Origin: Diplocloster modestus
GTDB taxonomy: Bacteria; Bacillota; Clostridia; Lachnospirales; Lachnospiraceae
Length of the DNA: 64,000 bases
Assembly (NCBI RefSeq): GCF_019042245.1
Contig: NZ_JAHQCX010000024.1
Location: forward strand, 1 to 64,000
Reading direction: 5' to 3'
In this document: positions 16,088-25,243 of the stretch, in pieces
Layout: each line of letters opens with the position of its first letter
Numbering within the stretch: the stretch's first letter is position 1
The notes under the pieces: generated by a model
Database searches by the model: none
What the model was told of the DNA's origin: nothing
Seen by the model: only the letters and a program-made list of their open reading frames with translations
Position numbers and translations under genes: made by a program

Positions 16088-16951
16088 CTAAAGCTTCCCC
16101 AGCCCGTCCGGCTGACGAATATTCTTTACCGCAAAAGTAATGACTAAAATAGTCACCACATAGGGCAGCACCACGAAGAGCTGCGGAGGCAGGCCGTTTC
16201 CCTGAAGACTGATCTGGAACGCGTCAAAGAATCCAAAAACCAGAGCCCCCAGTAGTGCCCCCACCGGATGATATCTGCCGAATATGGCCACCACATAAGC
16301 AATGTACCCCCTTCCCGCTGTCATTTCCCTCACAAACAAATTCAGATGGTCAAGGCTTAAATAAGCTCCCGCCAGTCCGCAAAATGCTCCGCAGACCAGG
16401 ACTCCGGAATATTTCAGCCGTTGCACCGGAAGCCCCAGCGTCTGTGCCGCCTCAGGGCTTTCCCCCGTCATGCGCAGCCGCAGTCCGTATCGGGTTTTCT
16501 TCATTACGAACCAGGCTCCTGCGACCAGGGCCAACGCAATAAAAGTCATCACTGACTGTCCGCTCAAGACCCCGGCAAAGTGCGGAATCCCCTGCACTTG
16601 TGGGGAATTACCTCTATTTCCCCAGAGCAACTGCATAGACAGCGTCGTAACAGCCGTGATGAGCAGATTCAGCCCCACTCCACTGATCACCTGATTCACT
16701 TTGTACCGCACGGACAGTATCCCATGCAGCAATCCGACCAGGACTCCGGCCAGGATGCCGCACGATACCCCCACCAGCGCACTCCCCGTATAAAAAGAAC
16801 CACAGACAGCCGCAAACGCTCCCGACAGCATCATTCCTTCTAAAACAAGAGATATAATTCCTGCGCGTTCGCAGAAGATACTGCCGGTCGCGGCCAGGGT
16901 CAGCGGTATTGACATCCGGATCGTCGAGATCCATATTGTCTCTATGTTCAT
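16088..16951 (-). CDS. Nucleoside ABC transporter permease (NupQ/YufQ type)
   Basis: Inner-membrane subunit of a BMP-family ABC importer for nucleosides. The 287-aa protein has eight or nine hydrophobic helices and family blocks such as GIISLVLEGMMLSGAF and GESPEAAQTLG, the latter being the cytoplasmic coupling loop. It overlaps the first permease by 4 nt (ATGA), so the two are translated as a pair. Order in the operon is lipoprotein, ATPase, permease, permease, as in the B. subtilis nup system. Confidence 0.9.
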   Translation of the reverse strand: MNIETIWISTIRMSIPLTLAATGSIFCERAGIISLVLEGMMLSGAFAAVCGSFYTGSALVGVSCGILAGVLVGLLHGILSVRYKVNQVISGVGLNLLITAVTTLSMQLLWGNRGNSPQVQGIPHFAGVLSGQSVMTFIALALVAGAWFVMKKTRYGLRLRMTGESPEAAQTLGLPVQRLKYSGVLVCGAFCGLAGAYLSLDHLNLFVREMTAGRGYIAYVVAIFGRYHPVGALLGALVFGFFDAFQISLQGNGLPPQLFVVLPYVVTILVITFAVKNIRQPDGLGKL

Positions 16952-18024
16952 CGTTCTTTTGCCTCCTTTCTCCTGCCGGCTGTTCTTCCGGCCAGCTTAT
17001 ACACACTGCGCTTTAGATCCTCCACAAACATAGGCGCCGCTACAAATATCACAACCAAAGCCTGTATCACCGATATGAAATCCGTAGGCAGATTGGTCGT
17101 CATATTCAGCCGCAGCGCGCCTGCCCGCAGCGCTCCAAATATAATAGATGAGACCAGTACCATAAGCGGCCGGTTAGATGCCAGGGCAGCGACTGCGATC
17201 CCGTCAAAACCATATCCTGCGGAAAAACCATCCACAAACCTTCGATCGACTCCGGTTATATGGCACGCACCTCCGATTCCGGCTATGGCGCCGCTCACAA
17301 ACATAGCCAGAATCAGAATCCTGCGGATACGTATCCCCGCCGTCTGCGCGGCTTTTTGGTTACTTCCGGTTACCGTGACATCAAATCCCTTCGCGGTTCT
17401 GCCCAGAAAATACTTCACGGCCAAGGCCGTAAAAACAGCCAGAAGGATAGCCGCCGACAGCTGACTGTGGGCCGACAGCTTGGGCAGCAAAGCCGATGGC
17501 ATGACATTCTGCGTCTGTGCTACCGGTCCCGGAGCTTTCAGCGGATAATTGACCAGATAGCTGGTAAAATTGATCGCTACAAAGTTCAGCATCAACGTGG
17601 AGATCACTTCATTTGCCCCGAAACAGGCTTTCATGACTCCAGCCAGAGCTCCGAATAATCCCCCCGCGATCATACCTGCACACAGCGTTAACCCGATATG
17701 CACAGGCGCTGGTACCCCCAGATCCATCCCTCCTATGGCCGCCGCGGCGATTCCGCCCATATAGATCTGCCCTTCCATTCCCAGGTTAAACATCCCCGCC
17801 CTGGCTGCGAATATATAAGCCAGACCGGAAAAAATCAGCGGGGTAGATTGAATCAGTGTCTGGACAATTGCACTTTTTGAACCAAAGGCGCCGTGTAGGA
17901 TCGCTCCGAATATCAGAAAAGGCTGATATCCGCAAACCGCCATAAGAATCCCGCTTACCGCGAAAGCCATAAGCAGTGAAATCAACGCCTGCATTCCGTG
18001 TTTTGCCTTTATTTTCCTATTCAT
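16948..18024 (-). CDS. Nucleoside ABC transporter permease (NupP/YufP type)
   Basis: Larger permease subunit of 358 aa. It starts MNRKIKAKHG, has about nine membrane helices, contains the BPD_transp_2 blocks GMFNLGMEGQIYMGG and GSNQKAAQTAGI (coupling loop), and ends in a basic tail (KLAGRTAGRRKEAKER). GGAGG lies before the ATG. It lies 21 nt downstream of the ATPase gene and overlaps the second permease by 4 nt. Confidence 0.9.
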   Translation of the reverse strand: MNRKIKAKHGMQALISLLMAFAVSGILMAVCGYQPFLIFGAILHGAFGSKSAIVQTLIQSTPLIFSGLAYIFAARAGMFNLGMEGQIYMGGIAAAAIGGMDLGVPAPVHIGLTLCAGMIAGGLFGALAGVMKACFGANEVISTLMLNFVAINFTSYLVNYPLKAPGPVAQTQNVMPSALLPKLSAHSQLSAAILLAVFTALAVKYFLGRTAKGFDVTVTGSNQKAAQTAGIRIRRILILAMFVSGAIAGIGGACHITGVDRRFVDGFSAGYGFDGIAVAALASNRPLMVLVSSIIFGALRAGALRLNMTTNLPTDFISVIQALVVIFVAAPMFVEDLKRSVYKLAGRTAGRRKEAKER

Positions 18025-18044
18025 TCTTTCCTCCAGATTCGCAT

Positions 18045-19553
18045 TTACTGCGTTCCCCCTGCCATAAGCAGGCCCAGTTCCAATTCCGTGTAAGCATCGG
18101 CTATATTTTCCGACACGATCCTGCCCTCATAGATCACGGCGATCCGGTCAGAAAGGCTTCGGATTTCATCCAGGTCCGCTGATATAAGCAGGATCGCTTT
18201 TCCTTTGTCCCTTAAATCCAACAGCATGCGGTGTATGTATTCCATCGCCCCGACGTCCACTCCCCTGGTAGGCTGGGCCGCGATCAGTACATCGGGATCC
18301 TGATGCAGCACTCTGGCGATTACCACCTTTTGCTGATTTCCTCCAGACAGGGCTGACACGGGAAGCCTGCCATCCCGGGCTTTCACCCCATACTCTTTGA
18401 TCAGCCGCTCTGCCGTCATCCGGTTATTCTTCTTTCTCAGGATTCCCCATTTCTGAAACTCGCTTTGATGATGATAGCCCAGCATCAGATTCTCCTCAAT
18501 ATTCATGGATAACACAAGGCCCCTGGTGGTACGGTCCTCCGGGATATGTCCGATTCCGCTGCCAAGGAATTCCCTGGCCTGGCCGCTCATGTTCGTCCCG
18601 TTCAGGATCAGAGAACCCCTGTCCGGTTTTCTGAGACCGCACAGTACTTCAATCAGTTCTGTCTGCCCGTTTCCTTCGATTCCCGCAAGTCCCAGGATTT
18701 CCCCTTTGCGCAAGGACAGATTTATCCGGTCCAGCTTCTTCTCCCCGTTTTCACCGGCCGACAGGTCAGATATCTGATAGACGGTTTTTCCTATATTTTC
18801 GCTTCTCCTTTGAATATGTAATTCCACATTTCTCCCGACCATTAAAGCGGCAAGTTCTTCCTGATTGGTCCTTTGAGGATCAATCCCATATGCGGTGATT
18901 TTCCCATCCCGAAGGACAGAGATACGGTCCGCTATTTTCAGCGTTTCTTTTAACTTATGCGTTATTAAAATAATGCTTTTACCTTCCTGCCGCAGTCGGC
19001 GCAGGACGCTGAACAGTTCGTCCGACTCCTGCGGTGTCAGAACCGCGGTGGGCTCATCCATGATCAAGATCTGTGCTTCCCTGTACAGGGCCTTTAGGAT
19101 TTCCACCCGCTGTTGATTCCCAACCGATAATTCCTGTACTCTTCGCTGCGGATTCACTTCCATATGATATTGTCCGCCCAGCTGCCTTACCGTCTCAACC
19201 GCGTTCTTATAGCTGAACAGCCTGGAGTTATCCGGCTCCCGGCCGGCCACTACATTCTCCGCAACAGTCAGGTAACCGGCCAGCATAAAATGCTGGTGTA
19301 CCATGTTGATGCCATAACTTATGGCATCTTTGGGAGATCGGATTCTGGCCAGGCTGCCATTCATAAATATTTCACCTTCATCCGGTTGGATCATTCCATA
19401 TAACATTTTCATTAATGTCGTTTTTCCCGCTCCGTTTTCTCCCAGCAGCACATGGATTTCGCCTCTTTTTATATGAAAATCCGTCCGGTCAACCGCAGTC
19501 ACACTTCCAAAACGTTTGGAGATTCCCCTCATAGATACGGCATCTTCTCCCAT
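18045..19553 (-). CDS. Nucleoside ABC transporter ATP-binding protein (NupO/YufO type)
   Basis: Double-cassette ATPase of 502 aa that powers the importer. The first domain has Walker A GENGAGKTT, signature SVGNQQRVEILKAL and Walker B ILIMDEPTAVL; the second has the weakened Walker A GIEGNGQTE, signature LSGGNQQKVVIARVL and VLIAAQPTRGVD, the normal asymmetric pattern of this family. The start is placed at ATG 19553 (MGEDAVSM), because the frame further upstream has no family similarity and overlaps the lipoprotein gene. Confidence 0.93.
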   Translation of the reverse strand: MGEDAVSMRGISKRFGSVTAVDRTDFHIKRGEIHVLLGENGAGKTTLMKMLYGMIQPDEGEIFMNGSLARIRSPKDAISYGINMVHQHFMLAGYLTVAENVVAGREPDNSRLFSYKNAVETVRQLGGQYHMEVNPQRRVQELSVGNQQRVEILKALYREAQILIMDEPTAVLTPQESDELFSVLRRLRQEGKSIILITHKLKETLKIADRISVLRDGKITAYGIDPQRTNQEELAALMVGRNVELHIQRRSENIGKTVYQISDLSAGENGEKKLDRINLSLRKGEILGLAGIEGNGQTELIEVLCGLRKPDRGSLILNGTNMSGQAREFLGSGIGHIPEDRTTRGLVLSMNIEENLMLGYHHQSEFQKWGILRKKNNRMTAERLIKEYGVKARDGRLPVSALSGGNQQKVVIARVLHQDPDVLIAAQPTRGVDVGAMEYIHRMLLDLRDKGKAILLISADLDEIRSLSDRIAVIYEGRIVSENIADAYTELELGLLMAGGTQ

Positions 19554-19644
19554 TTGTCCTGCTCCTTTCCGTAAAAAGCTTATAAAGATGGACTGCCGCA
19601 CACCGACAGTCCCCTCCTGTTCTCCGTCTATCTCTAATCCGTTT

Positions 19645-20763
19645 TTATTTTGAGTATTGATGCTGGGTAAGCCATTCATCCAATTCTTCCTCCGTAGAAG
19701 GAGGGATTAATTCCCCGCTGGACACTTTTCCCTTAATCTCTTCAATAACGGCCAGAACGTCTTCCGGTATCGTGATATTCGAGTCCTCATTGGAAAATCC
19801 TACCGCGTCCTCTTTAATCCCCCAGTTATGAACGCCGGGTTCCCAGGTGCCGTCCAGTGTGGTTTTGATCTCATTATAAATCATCAGATGTACGTTCCCC
19901 ACCGAAGTCGCTATAATATAATCCGGCTCAATATAACTTTGGCTTTTCCCCACGCCGATGGCGTACCTGTCCGCCTCTTTCGCCGCACTGAACAAGCCAA
20001 GTCCAGTAGCGCCGGCAATTTGCTGGATAAAATCAGCGCCTCTTTTATACATCGATAAAGAGACTTCTTTTCCCTTAGCCGGGTCATTAAAATCTCCCAC
20101 CACAGCCGAAAGGACTTCACAGTCGGGATTCACGTATCTTACCCCCGCCTCAAATCCCACCACGCCGGACCGCAGACTTGGATAGTCGGCTCCCAGAATG
20201 GCTCCCACCACATTCTCCTCATTTGCTTTCTCGAACCGGTCGTCCAGGGTTCCCAGTCCTGCCAGGACACCGCAAAGAAAAGTCTGCTCCGGCCATTTCG
20301 TAGAATAACAGCTCACGTTACTCATATCGACCTGAGAATCCACAATTCCGAATTTCTGGTCCGGGAACTCACTGGCTACCGCAGTCATCGCATCGCTTTG
20401 TCCGGATCCCAGCCCCAGTATCAGTTCATACTCACCGCTCTCTGCGTACATCCGAAAAGCCGCCTCATAATCACTCACTGATTTTGGCTCCGCGTAAGTG
20501 AATTCGATCCCAAAATCCTTTTGCGCCATTAAAAGGCCTTCATAACCCATATCACAGAAATTCTTGTCCCCCAGGCCTTCTGTCGGAAGAATCAGTCCGA
20601 ATTTTACATCCGTCTGCCCATTTCCAACTGGGCCGCCGCTATTTCCCTGATCAGCCGTTGAGACATCGCCTGCCTGTCCCTCTTTCCCACAACCGGCCAC
20701 CGGCAGCAGCATCCCCGCAATAACTCCCAATACCACAAAATATCTCCATATTTTTTTCTTCAC
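19645..20763 (-). CDS. BMP-family nucleoside-binding lipoprotein
   Basis: Extracellular receptor of the nucleoside ABC importer. The 372-aa precursor has a basic N-terminus, hydrophobic core and lipobox LPVAGC (lipidated Cys25), then an acidic/Gly-Ser spacer and the BMP domain (about 45-360) beginning FGLILPTEGLGDKNF. The start is GTG at 20763 with GGAG 8 nt upstream. It is the first gene of the operon; the promoter region at 20.85 kb has TATAAT but a poor -35, which fits activator control. Confidence 0.92.
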   Translation of the reverse strand: MKKKIWRYFVVLGVIAGMLLPVAGCGKEGQAGDVSTADQGNSGGPVGNGQTDVKFGLILPTEGLGDKNFCDMGYEGLLMAQKDFGIEFTYAEPKSVSDYEAAFRMYAESGEYELILGLGSGQSDAMTAVASEFPDQKFGIVDSQVDMSNVSCYSTKWPEQTFLCGVLAGLGTLDDRFEKANEENVVGAILGADYPSLRSGVVGFEAGVRYVNPDCEVLSAVVGDFNDPAKGKEVSLSMYKRGADFIQQIAGATGLGLFSAAKEADRYAIGVGKSQSYIEPDYIIATSVGNVHLMIYNEIKTTLDGTWEPGVHNWGIKEDAVGFSNEDSNITIPEDVLAVIEEIKGKVSSGELIPPSTEEELDEWLTQHQYSK

Positions 20764-20801
20764 GCTATCTTCTCCTTTTTGTATTCCTCTATCTCCGATT
20801 G

Positions 20802-20880
20802 CAATCTTGATAATCCCATTATAAAAAAACACACTTCAAAATGAAATAAACGATTTTATTATACCATAGAACAATCTTGA
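20802..20880 (-). promoter_or_regulatory. Promoter region of the nucleoside transporter operon
   Basis: On the minus strand TATAAT lies at 20858-20863 without a recognisable -35. The 9-mer TCAAGATTG occurs twice in the same direction, at 20872-20880 (just upstream of -10) and 20802-20810 (in the leader). The first copy is placed as an AraC-type activator half-site would be; binding by the operon's own YesN-type regulator is inference. Confidence 0.4.
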
Positions 20881-20896
20881 CTTCGTCCATTTAAAA

Positions 20897-20930
20897 GGCG
20901 CTATGCACCCGCCAGGGGCAGCATAGCGCC
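20897..20930 (-). terminator. Terminator after the TIGR04086 gene
   Basis: GGCGCTATGC (20897-20906) pairs perfectly with GCATAGCGCC (20921-20930) around a 14-nt loop; on the minus strand the stem is followed by four T residues. Confidence 0.7.
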
Positions 20931-21005
20931 GTTTATTGTGGAGACAGCCAGAGGGATCACCCTTTTGGCACACTTATGTAAAGCAAAGTGCAGCTTGTGG
21001 CACGG

Positions 21006-21380
21006 TCAGCTCAGCATTCCGCCCAGTGTTCCGCCGGCCATACACAGAACCAATGTGGTAAAGAAATTTCCGATCTCCCCCTGCAGCGTATGATTCAATG
21101 CAAGAGTTATGATCGTCAGAATCGCAAAATATGCTCCGCCAACCACCATTCCCCAGAGGAATTTTCTGCTTCCGGTTCTTTTTCCCGCGATGAATCCTCC
21201 GGCGAAACAGGAGATCAGATAGATCGCGATCACACCGATATTCACCTGATTTTCTCCCAGATCTAATTTGTATAGCAGCAGCGCCAGAATCAATAATAGA
21301 ATTCCTGTTATAATATAGGAAACAAACAAGATTTTAATTATGGTCATGACCTTGACTTCTTTTTTCACGTTTTTTTCCAT
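21006..21380 (-). CDS. TIGR04086-family (YrzE-like) membrane protein
   Basis: Small membrane protein of 124 aa with four hydrophobic helices after a basic N-terminus (MEKNVKKEVKVM). Gly-rich helix motifs (CFAGGFIAGKRTGSRKFLWGMVVGG and GGTLGGMLS, read as two blocks) match the TIGR04086 family of Firmicutes, whose function is unknown. It is a single-gene unit ending in a strong hairpin, divergent from the CNNM gene. Its leader carries one copy of the shared 5' element (21381-21447). Confidence 0.75.
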   Translation of the reverse strand: MEKNVKKEVKVMTIIKILFVSYIITGILLLILALLLYKLDLGENQVNIGVIAIYLISCFAGGFIAGKRTGSRKFLWGMVVGGAYFAILTIITLALNHTLQGEIGNFFTTLVLCMAGGTLGGMLS

Positions 21381-21447
21381 GCTTCCCTCCTGCAGCGCAA
21401 TTACTGCGCTATAAATTCAGGTATGGTGAACGTCTTTTTGTTCAGCC
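21381..21447 (-). promoter_or_regulatory. Shared 5' leader element, copy at the TIGR04086 gene
   Basis: On the minus strand: GGCTGAACA...GTTCACC hairpin, then CCATACCTGAATTTATA, then the hairpin AGCGC...GCGCT, then GGAGG and ATG. The first hairpin is shared with the copy at 32284-32346 and the rest with all four copies. Confidence 0.6.
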
Positions 21448-21583
21448 TTCTACCCCTCCCTACATTACATAATATATTGCCTGTTTCCCAGAACTATGAC
21501 TATAACTTGCAATCTGTCCGAAAATAATGTATATTTTGGAATAGATGTTATTAATTGTAATCTTTAAGAGGAGTTGAGAATCA

Positions 21584-22861
21584 TTGGATTCAAGTGACGC
21601 GATACAGCTCGTAATCCTGCTATTATTGCTTATGCTGTCCGCATTCTTTTCATCGGCAGAGACAGCGCTTACCACTGTCAACAAAATCCGCATCCGTACT
21701 CTGGCCGAGGAGGGCGATAAACGGGCGGTCCGGGTGTTAAAAATAACGGAAGATTCCGGTAAGATGCTGAGTGCCGTTTTAATCGGAAATAACATTGTCA
21801 ATCTTTCCGCGTCTTCCATGGCTACATTATTAGCCACCAGGCTATGGGGAAACGCCGGCGCAGGACTGGCGACGGGTATTCTGACCCTGCTAATCCTGGT
21901 ATTTGGCGAGATCTCCCCGAAGACTCTGGCAACGATCTTCGCCGAGAATCTGTCCCTGGCCTATTCCGGAGTCATTTATCTGCTGATGAAACTGCTGACA
22001 CCGGTTATTTTTATTGTTAACAGACTGGCGCTGGGATTTTTGCTGTTATTACGGATCGATCCCAATTCCAGGAATAATACGATGACGGAGACAGAGCTGC
22101 GCACCATTGTGGATGTCAGCCATGAGGACGGCGTAATTGAGACGGAAGAACACCAGATGATCCACAATGTATTTGATTTCGGAGATTCATTCGCGAAAGA
22201 TGTCATGATTCCCAGGATCGATGTTACCGCTGTCGATGTAAACAGCACATATAAGGAAATTATCGATACCTTCCGGGAGGACTTGTACACCCGATTACCG
22301 GTCTACGAGGAAAATACGGATGATGTGATCGGAATTTTGAATGTGAAGGATCTTCTGCTCTGTGACAAGGAACATTTCCATATCCGGGAATTATTGAGGG
22401 AACCCTATTATACCTATGAATATAAGAAAACTTCTGAGCTGCTGCTGGAAATGCGGAATTCGTCCAAAAACGTAACCATCGTTCTGGACGAATACGGGGC
22501 CACGGCAGGCCTGATCACGCTGGAAGATCTGCTGGAGGAAATCGTTGGGGAAATCCGGGATGAATACGATATGGACGAGGAGGACGCGCTGCAGATGATC
22601 AGCGATACGGAATATGTGGTAGACGGTCATATGAAGCTGGATGATCTGGAAGACGTACTGCATCTGGGCCTGGATTCTGAGGATTATGACTCCATCGGCG
22701 GCTTTATCATCGAACAGCTGGATCATCTCCCCAAGACAGGTGAATCGGTCAGCACAGAGAACGGGATCCGCCTGTGTGTCGATGCCGTGGACAAAAACCG
22801 GATCGATAAAGTACACATCTATCTTCCTGCACCTGAGGATACCGATGCTATGAATGAATAA
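21584..22861 (+). CDS. CNNM/CorC-type membrane protein (DUF21, CBS pair, CorC_HlyC)
   Basis: Member of the 'hemolysin-like' family now linked to magnesium and other divalent-cation transport. The 425-aa protein has an N-terminal DUF21 membrane domain with four helices (about 1-185, including the SSAETALTTVNKIR motif), a pair of CBS domains (about 200-330; MIPRIDVTAVD and VLDEYGATAGLITLEDLLEE) and a C-terminal CorC_HlyC domain. The start is TTG at 21584, with GAGGAG about 10 nt upstream. It stands alone and converges on the sigma-like gene. Confidence 0.9.
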   Translation: MDSSDAIQLVILLLLLMLSAFFSSAETALTTVNKIRIRTLAEEGDKRAVRVLKITEDSGKMLSAVLIGNNIVNLSASSMATLLATRLWGNAGAGLATGILTLLILVFGEISPKTLATIFAENLSLAYSGVIYLLMKLLTPVIFIVNRLALGFLLLLRIDPNSRNNTMTETELRTIVDVSHEDGVIETEEHQMIHNVFDFGDSFAKDVMIPRIDVTAVDVNSTYKEIIDTFREDLYTRLPVYEENTDDVIGILNVKDLLLCDKEHFHIRELLREPYYTYEYKKTSELLLEMRNSSKNVTIVLDEYGATAGLITLEDLLEEIVGEIRDEYDMDEEDALQMISDTEYVVDGHMKLDDLEDVLHLGLDSEDYDSIGGFIIEQLDHLPKTGESVSTENGIRLCVDAVDKNRIDKVHIYLPAPEDTDAMNE

Positions 22862-22892
22862 TCAGAGCAAATAGGATTTTTTCTTATTGTAT

Positions 22893-22935
22893 AAGATAGC
22901 GGCGTTTCACTTTATCAGTGAATCGCCGCTATCTT
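22893..22935. terminator. Strong hairpin between convergent genes
   Basis: AAGATAGCGGCG (22893-22904) pairs perfectly with 22924-22935, and TTCAC/GTGAA extends the stem inside. It lies between the stops of two convergent genes and can serve both, although neither side has a long T-run. Confidence 0.6.
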
Positions 22936-22980
22936 AAAAGTATACTTAAATTTTGTCAAAAATCGTTGCTCAACAGTAAA

Positions 22981-23571
22981 TCAGCAGCCTGCATGGTGAT
23001 GGTCATGCCCATGGTGTCCCTCTACTTCGATCCCCTCTCCGGCCAGCCTCAGGATATCCGCCACTTCGTTTTCCGGCATATTCAGATAAGCCGCTAATTC
23101 TTCTACCGTGACTTTGCGTTCCAGTTCTTCTGTCAGATTGCTGACCCCCTGACTGATCAGGTTTACTTTGGTAACTACGGTATCATTCGCGCTTTTGAAA
23201 AGTTCCTGCTCTTCCAACGCTTCCTGCATGGAACCGCGTATTGCCGCGCACACCTGCTCTTCCCAGTCGGCGGCCCCTAAATCCAGCGATTCCAGGGAAA
23301 CCATCAACGCGATGTTCCCCTCCTGTACCAGGTCATTCAACAGCACACCCTGAGTGGCATATTCCATGGCTGTCTCAAAGACAGTGTTCAGATATAACTC
23401 CGTAAGCCTGCCCTTTGCCAGCGTATCTCCCTGAGCCAGTTTGGCAAAGAGTGCCTGCTTTTCCCCGGGTTTTTCCGGTTGTATTGAGTCCAGGTCCTCC
23501 CGGTACGAGCGGCAGAAATTTTCCTCCTCTTCACTTAACCGCAATGTGGTTTGCCTATCTTCCGATGTCAT
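22981..23571 (-). CDS. Sigma-70-like protein without region 4, His-rich tail
   Basis: 196-aa protein with sigma-70 features. The middle segment VLLNDLVQEGNIALMVSLESLD resembles region 2, the core-binding and -10 recognition part (normally DLIQEGNIGLM); KVTVEELAAYLNMPENEVADIL resembles region 3. There is no region 4, so -35 recognition is missing. The protein ends GHHGHDHHHAGC, a histidine-rich, likely metal-binding tail rare among sigma factors. It could be a short specialised sigma factor or a factor that binds RNA polymerase without starting transcription. ATG with AAGGA nearby; no anti-sigma gene is adjacent. Confidence 0.75.
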   Translation of the reverse strand: MTSEDRQTTLRLSEEEENFCRSYREDLDSIQPEKPGEKQALFAKLAQGDTLAKGRLTELYLNTVFETAMEYATQGVLLNDLVQEGNIALMVSLESLDLGAADWEEQVCAAIRGSMQEALEEQELFKSANDTVVTKVNLISQGVSNLTEELERKVTVEELAAYLNMPENEVADILRLAGEGIEVEGHHGHDHHHAGC

Positions 23572-23694
23572 TATCCTTTACCTCACTTCATCTTACAAAA
23601 GTTTATTATGAATTCTTTACAGCATCCCATAATACATGCCCTGCGGGCGGGCCCGCAGTATTCGCTGTTCAATAATCTATAGGATACCACACTG

Positions 23695-24546
23695 CTATTT
23701 TTCTGACAAGAAGTTATCTGGTCTGTGGATGAAAAACATCCAGTCTTCTGTCGTCGGCGGCCCCTTTACCGTTACACTTGTGTGATCTGGAAGTTCCTTC
23801 TTAAGTCTCCCGCTTTCGTCTTTCATGCTCTTTATTATCCTTCTGCATATTTTCTCCAGTTCCTCTGCTTCCATTTGAAGAAAAGATAACCGGAAAGTCC
23901 GGTCTTCTATTTCCACCCAGACACTGATTTTGCTTTCCCCCGGGGCCGCACCAGCCATCAGTACGGACAGCCGCATATCCCATAGTAAATCCACGCAGCC
24001 GCATCCCAGACTTTCTTCGAAGATACGCTGTGTCAAGATCCCCAGCTTATCCAGATAGTCCGGCTGCTCGCTTTCCCTGAAAAAAAGAGCGTTAATATCC
24101 TGAGCGGCAATATCAAACATTTCTTTTCCTTGGTGGTCATGGTGCCTTGGGTTACAGCGGCAGAGCAATTTTTCCAATCCGTCTGTCCCGAATTTCAGGC
24201 GGTACTGATAAAGCAGAATTTCAAAACGGTCCAATACCGTTAAATCCGCCGGATCATGAAACAAAATAAGATTATCGATCGCGTCCGATCTGATTTGATA
24301 ATCATCTAAAAGAATCTTCCTTATGAATTCCCTGATCAGATTTTTTGCCTGTGTATTTCCACCCCCGCATTCCCTTAGCGCCATACGAAGCATTATCTTA
24401 AAGTCTTCCGTCATCTTATTCTTCAAATCTTCAGGATTCCCATCCTCACTTTTTGTTACCAGAAACTCATGAATTCTATGGCTAATCCCCTCCTTCAGCA
24501 TCTCCATATTCATAACATCCTGATTCGTACGTATCTGATTACTCAA
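23695..24546 (-). CDS. Tad/CpaF-like N-terminal-domain protein lacking the ATPase core
   Basis: 283-aa protein. Its sequence, notably IRSDAIDNLILFHDP, the FEILLYQYRLKFGTDGLEKLL stretch and DWMFFIHRP, resembles the N-terminal domain that precedes the ATPase of lachnospiral CpaF/TadA-type secretion ATPases, as I remember them. The protein stops exactly where the RecA-like core would begin: no Walker A, Walker B or His box is present. The start is TTG at 24546 and overlaps the upstream stop by 8 nt; an ATG 33 nt downstream is an alternative. It is the last gene of a three-gene cluster. A truncated remnant and a purposeful ATPase-free variant both remain possible. Confidence 0.55.
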   Translation of the reverse strand: MSNQIRTNQDVMNMEMLKEGISHRIHEFLVTKSEDGNPEDLKNKMTEDFKIMLRMALRECGGGNTQAKNLIREFIRKILLDDYQIRSDAIDNLILFHDPADLTVLDRFEILLYQYRLKFGTDGLEKLLCRCNPRHHDHQGKEMFDIAAQDINALFFRESEQPDYLDKLGILTQRIFEESLGCGCVDLLWDMRLSVLMAGAAPGESKISVWVEIEDRTFRLSFLQMEAEELEKICRRIIKSMKDESGRLKKELPDHTSVTVKGPPTTEDWMFFIHRPDNFLSEK

Positions 24547-25243
24547 TAATACCTGCCTTTCTCAATACCATCTGGGTAGTTTTTAAAACTTCCTCCATAA
24601 AAAGATCATTTCTGCAGTTTTGACCGCCACCACGGTTATTGAGTAAAAATCCCAGAACATTGCGTTCAGACAACGCTTTTTCAAATTCCGGATTACAGGG
24701 AACTACGCCAAACTGATCCCGGCCGACCCTGTAAATATTATGTATATAGCTGGCGTTACAATTGGAATCCTTATCATAGTGATCCCATACATACAGATAT
24801 TTGTGCGAATAAATCTGTCTACATTTAAAAAACCAGTCCAGGGCATTGTTGTTTTGCCAAAGATTTACAATGATGACATCTGCCGCCTGGAAGATCCGCT
24901 CAAGCCTGTTATCCTGTCCGGATCCGGCATCCAAAAATACCAGACCTACCCTTTCTTCAATCTGTCTAAGACCCTGTAAACAGATGTCCGGACGAACGAA
25001 TCTGCCAATTTTCTCCCTGTCTGTCGTCTTTTTTTCAAATTCAGCGGCAATGCCAGGATAGAAAATCCTGTCTTTCCACACGGACTTCAAAAGAACCTCT
25101 TTTGTAAGTCCCGCCGGATCTGCCTGGTCTTTCTGAATCAGGCATACCTTTTTTCCAAAGCGGATGGCTGCCAGCATCCCGATGCACAACATATTATCAC
25201 CTGCTGGTATATCCGGAACCGGACTCCAGAAAACAATGATCAA
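24539..25243 (-). CDS. MinD/ParA-like (CpaE-type) protein with degenerate P-loop
   Basis: 234-aa protein opening with IIVFWSPVPDIPAGDNML, the position where Tad-associated MinD/CpaE-type proteins carry a glycine-rich Walker A of the form SPxPGxxGxTxN; here glycine, lysine and threonine are lost. A later strand VGLVFLDAGSGQDN resembles the Walker A-prime/B aspartate region, and DVIIVNLWQNNNAL the switch region. It is therefore probably unable to hydrolyse ATP normally. The start is TTG at 25243, overlapping the previous gene (TTGA), with GGAGGGG upstream. It belongs to an overlapping three-gene unit with the CpaF-like gene. Confidence 0.6.
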   Translation of the reverse strand: MIIVFWSPVPDIPAGDNMLCIGMLAAIRFGKKVCLIQKDQADPAGLTKEVLLKSVWKDRIFYPGIAAEFEKKTTDREKIGRFVRPDICLQGLRQIEERVGLVFLDAGSGQDNRLERIFQAADVIIVNLWQNNNALDWFFKCRQIYSHKYLYVWDHYDKDSNCNASYIHNIYRVGRDQFGVVPCNPEFEKALSERNVLGFLLNNRGGGQNCRNDLFMEEVLKTTQMVLRKAGIIE

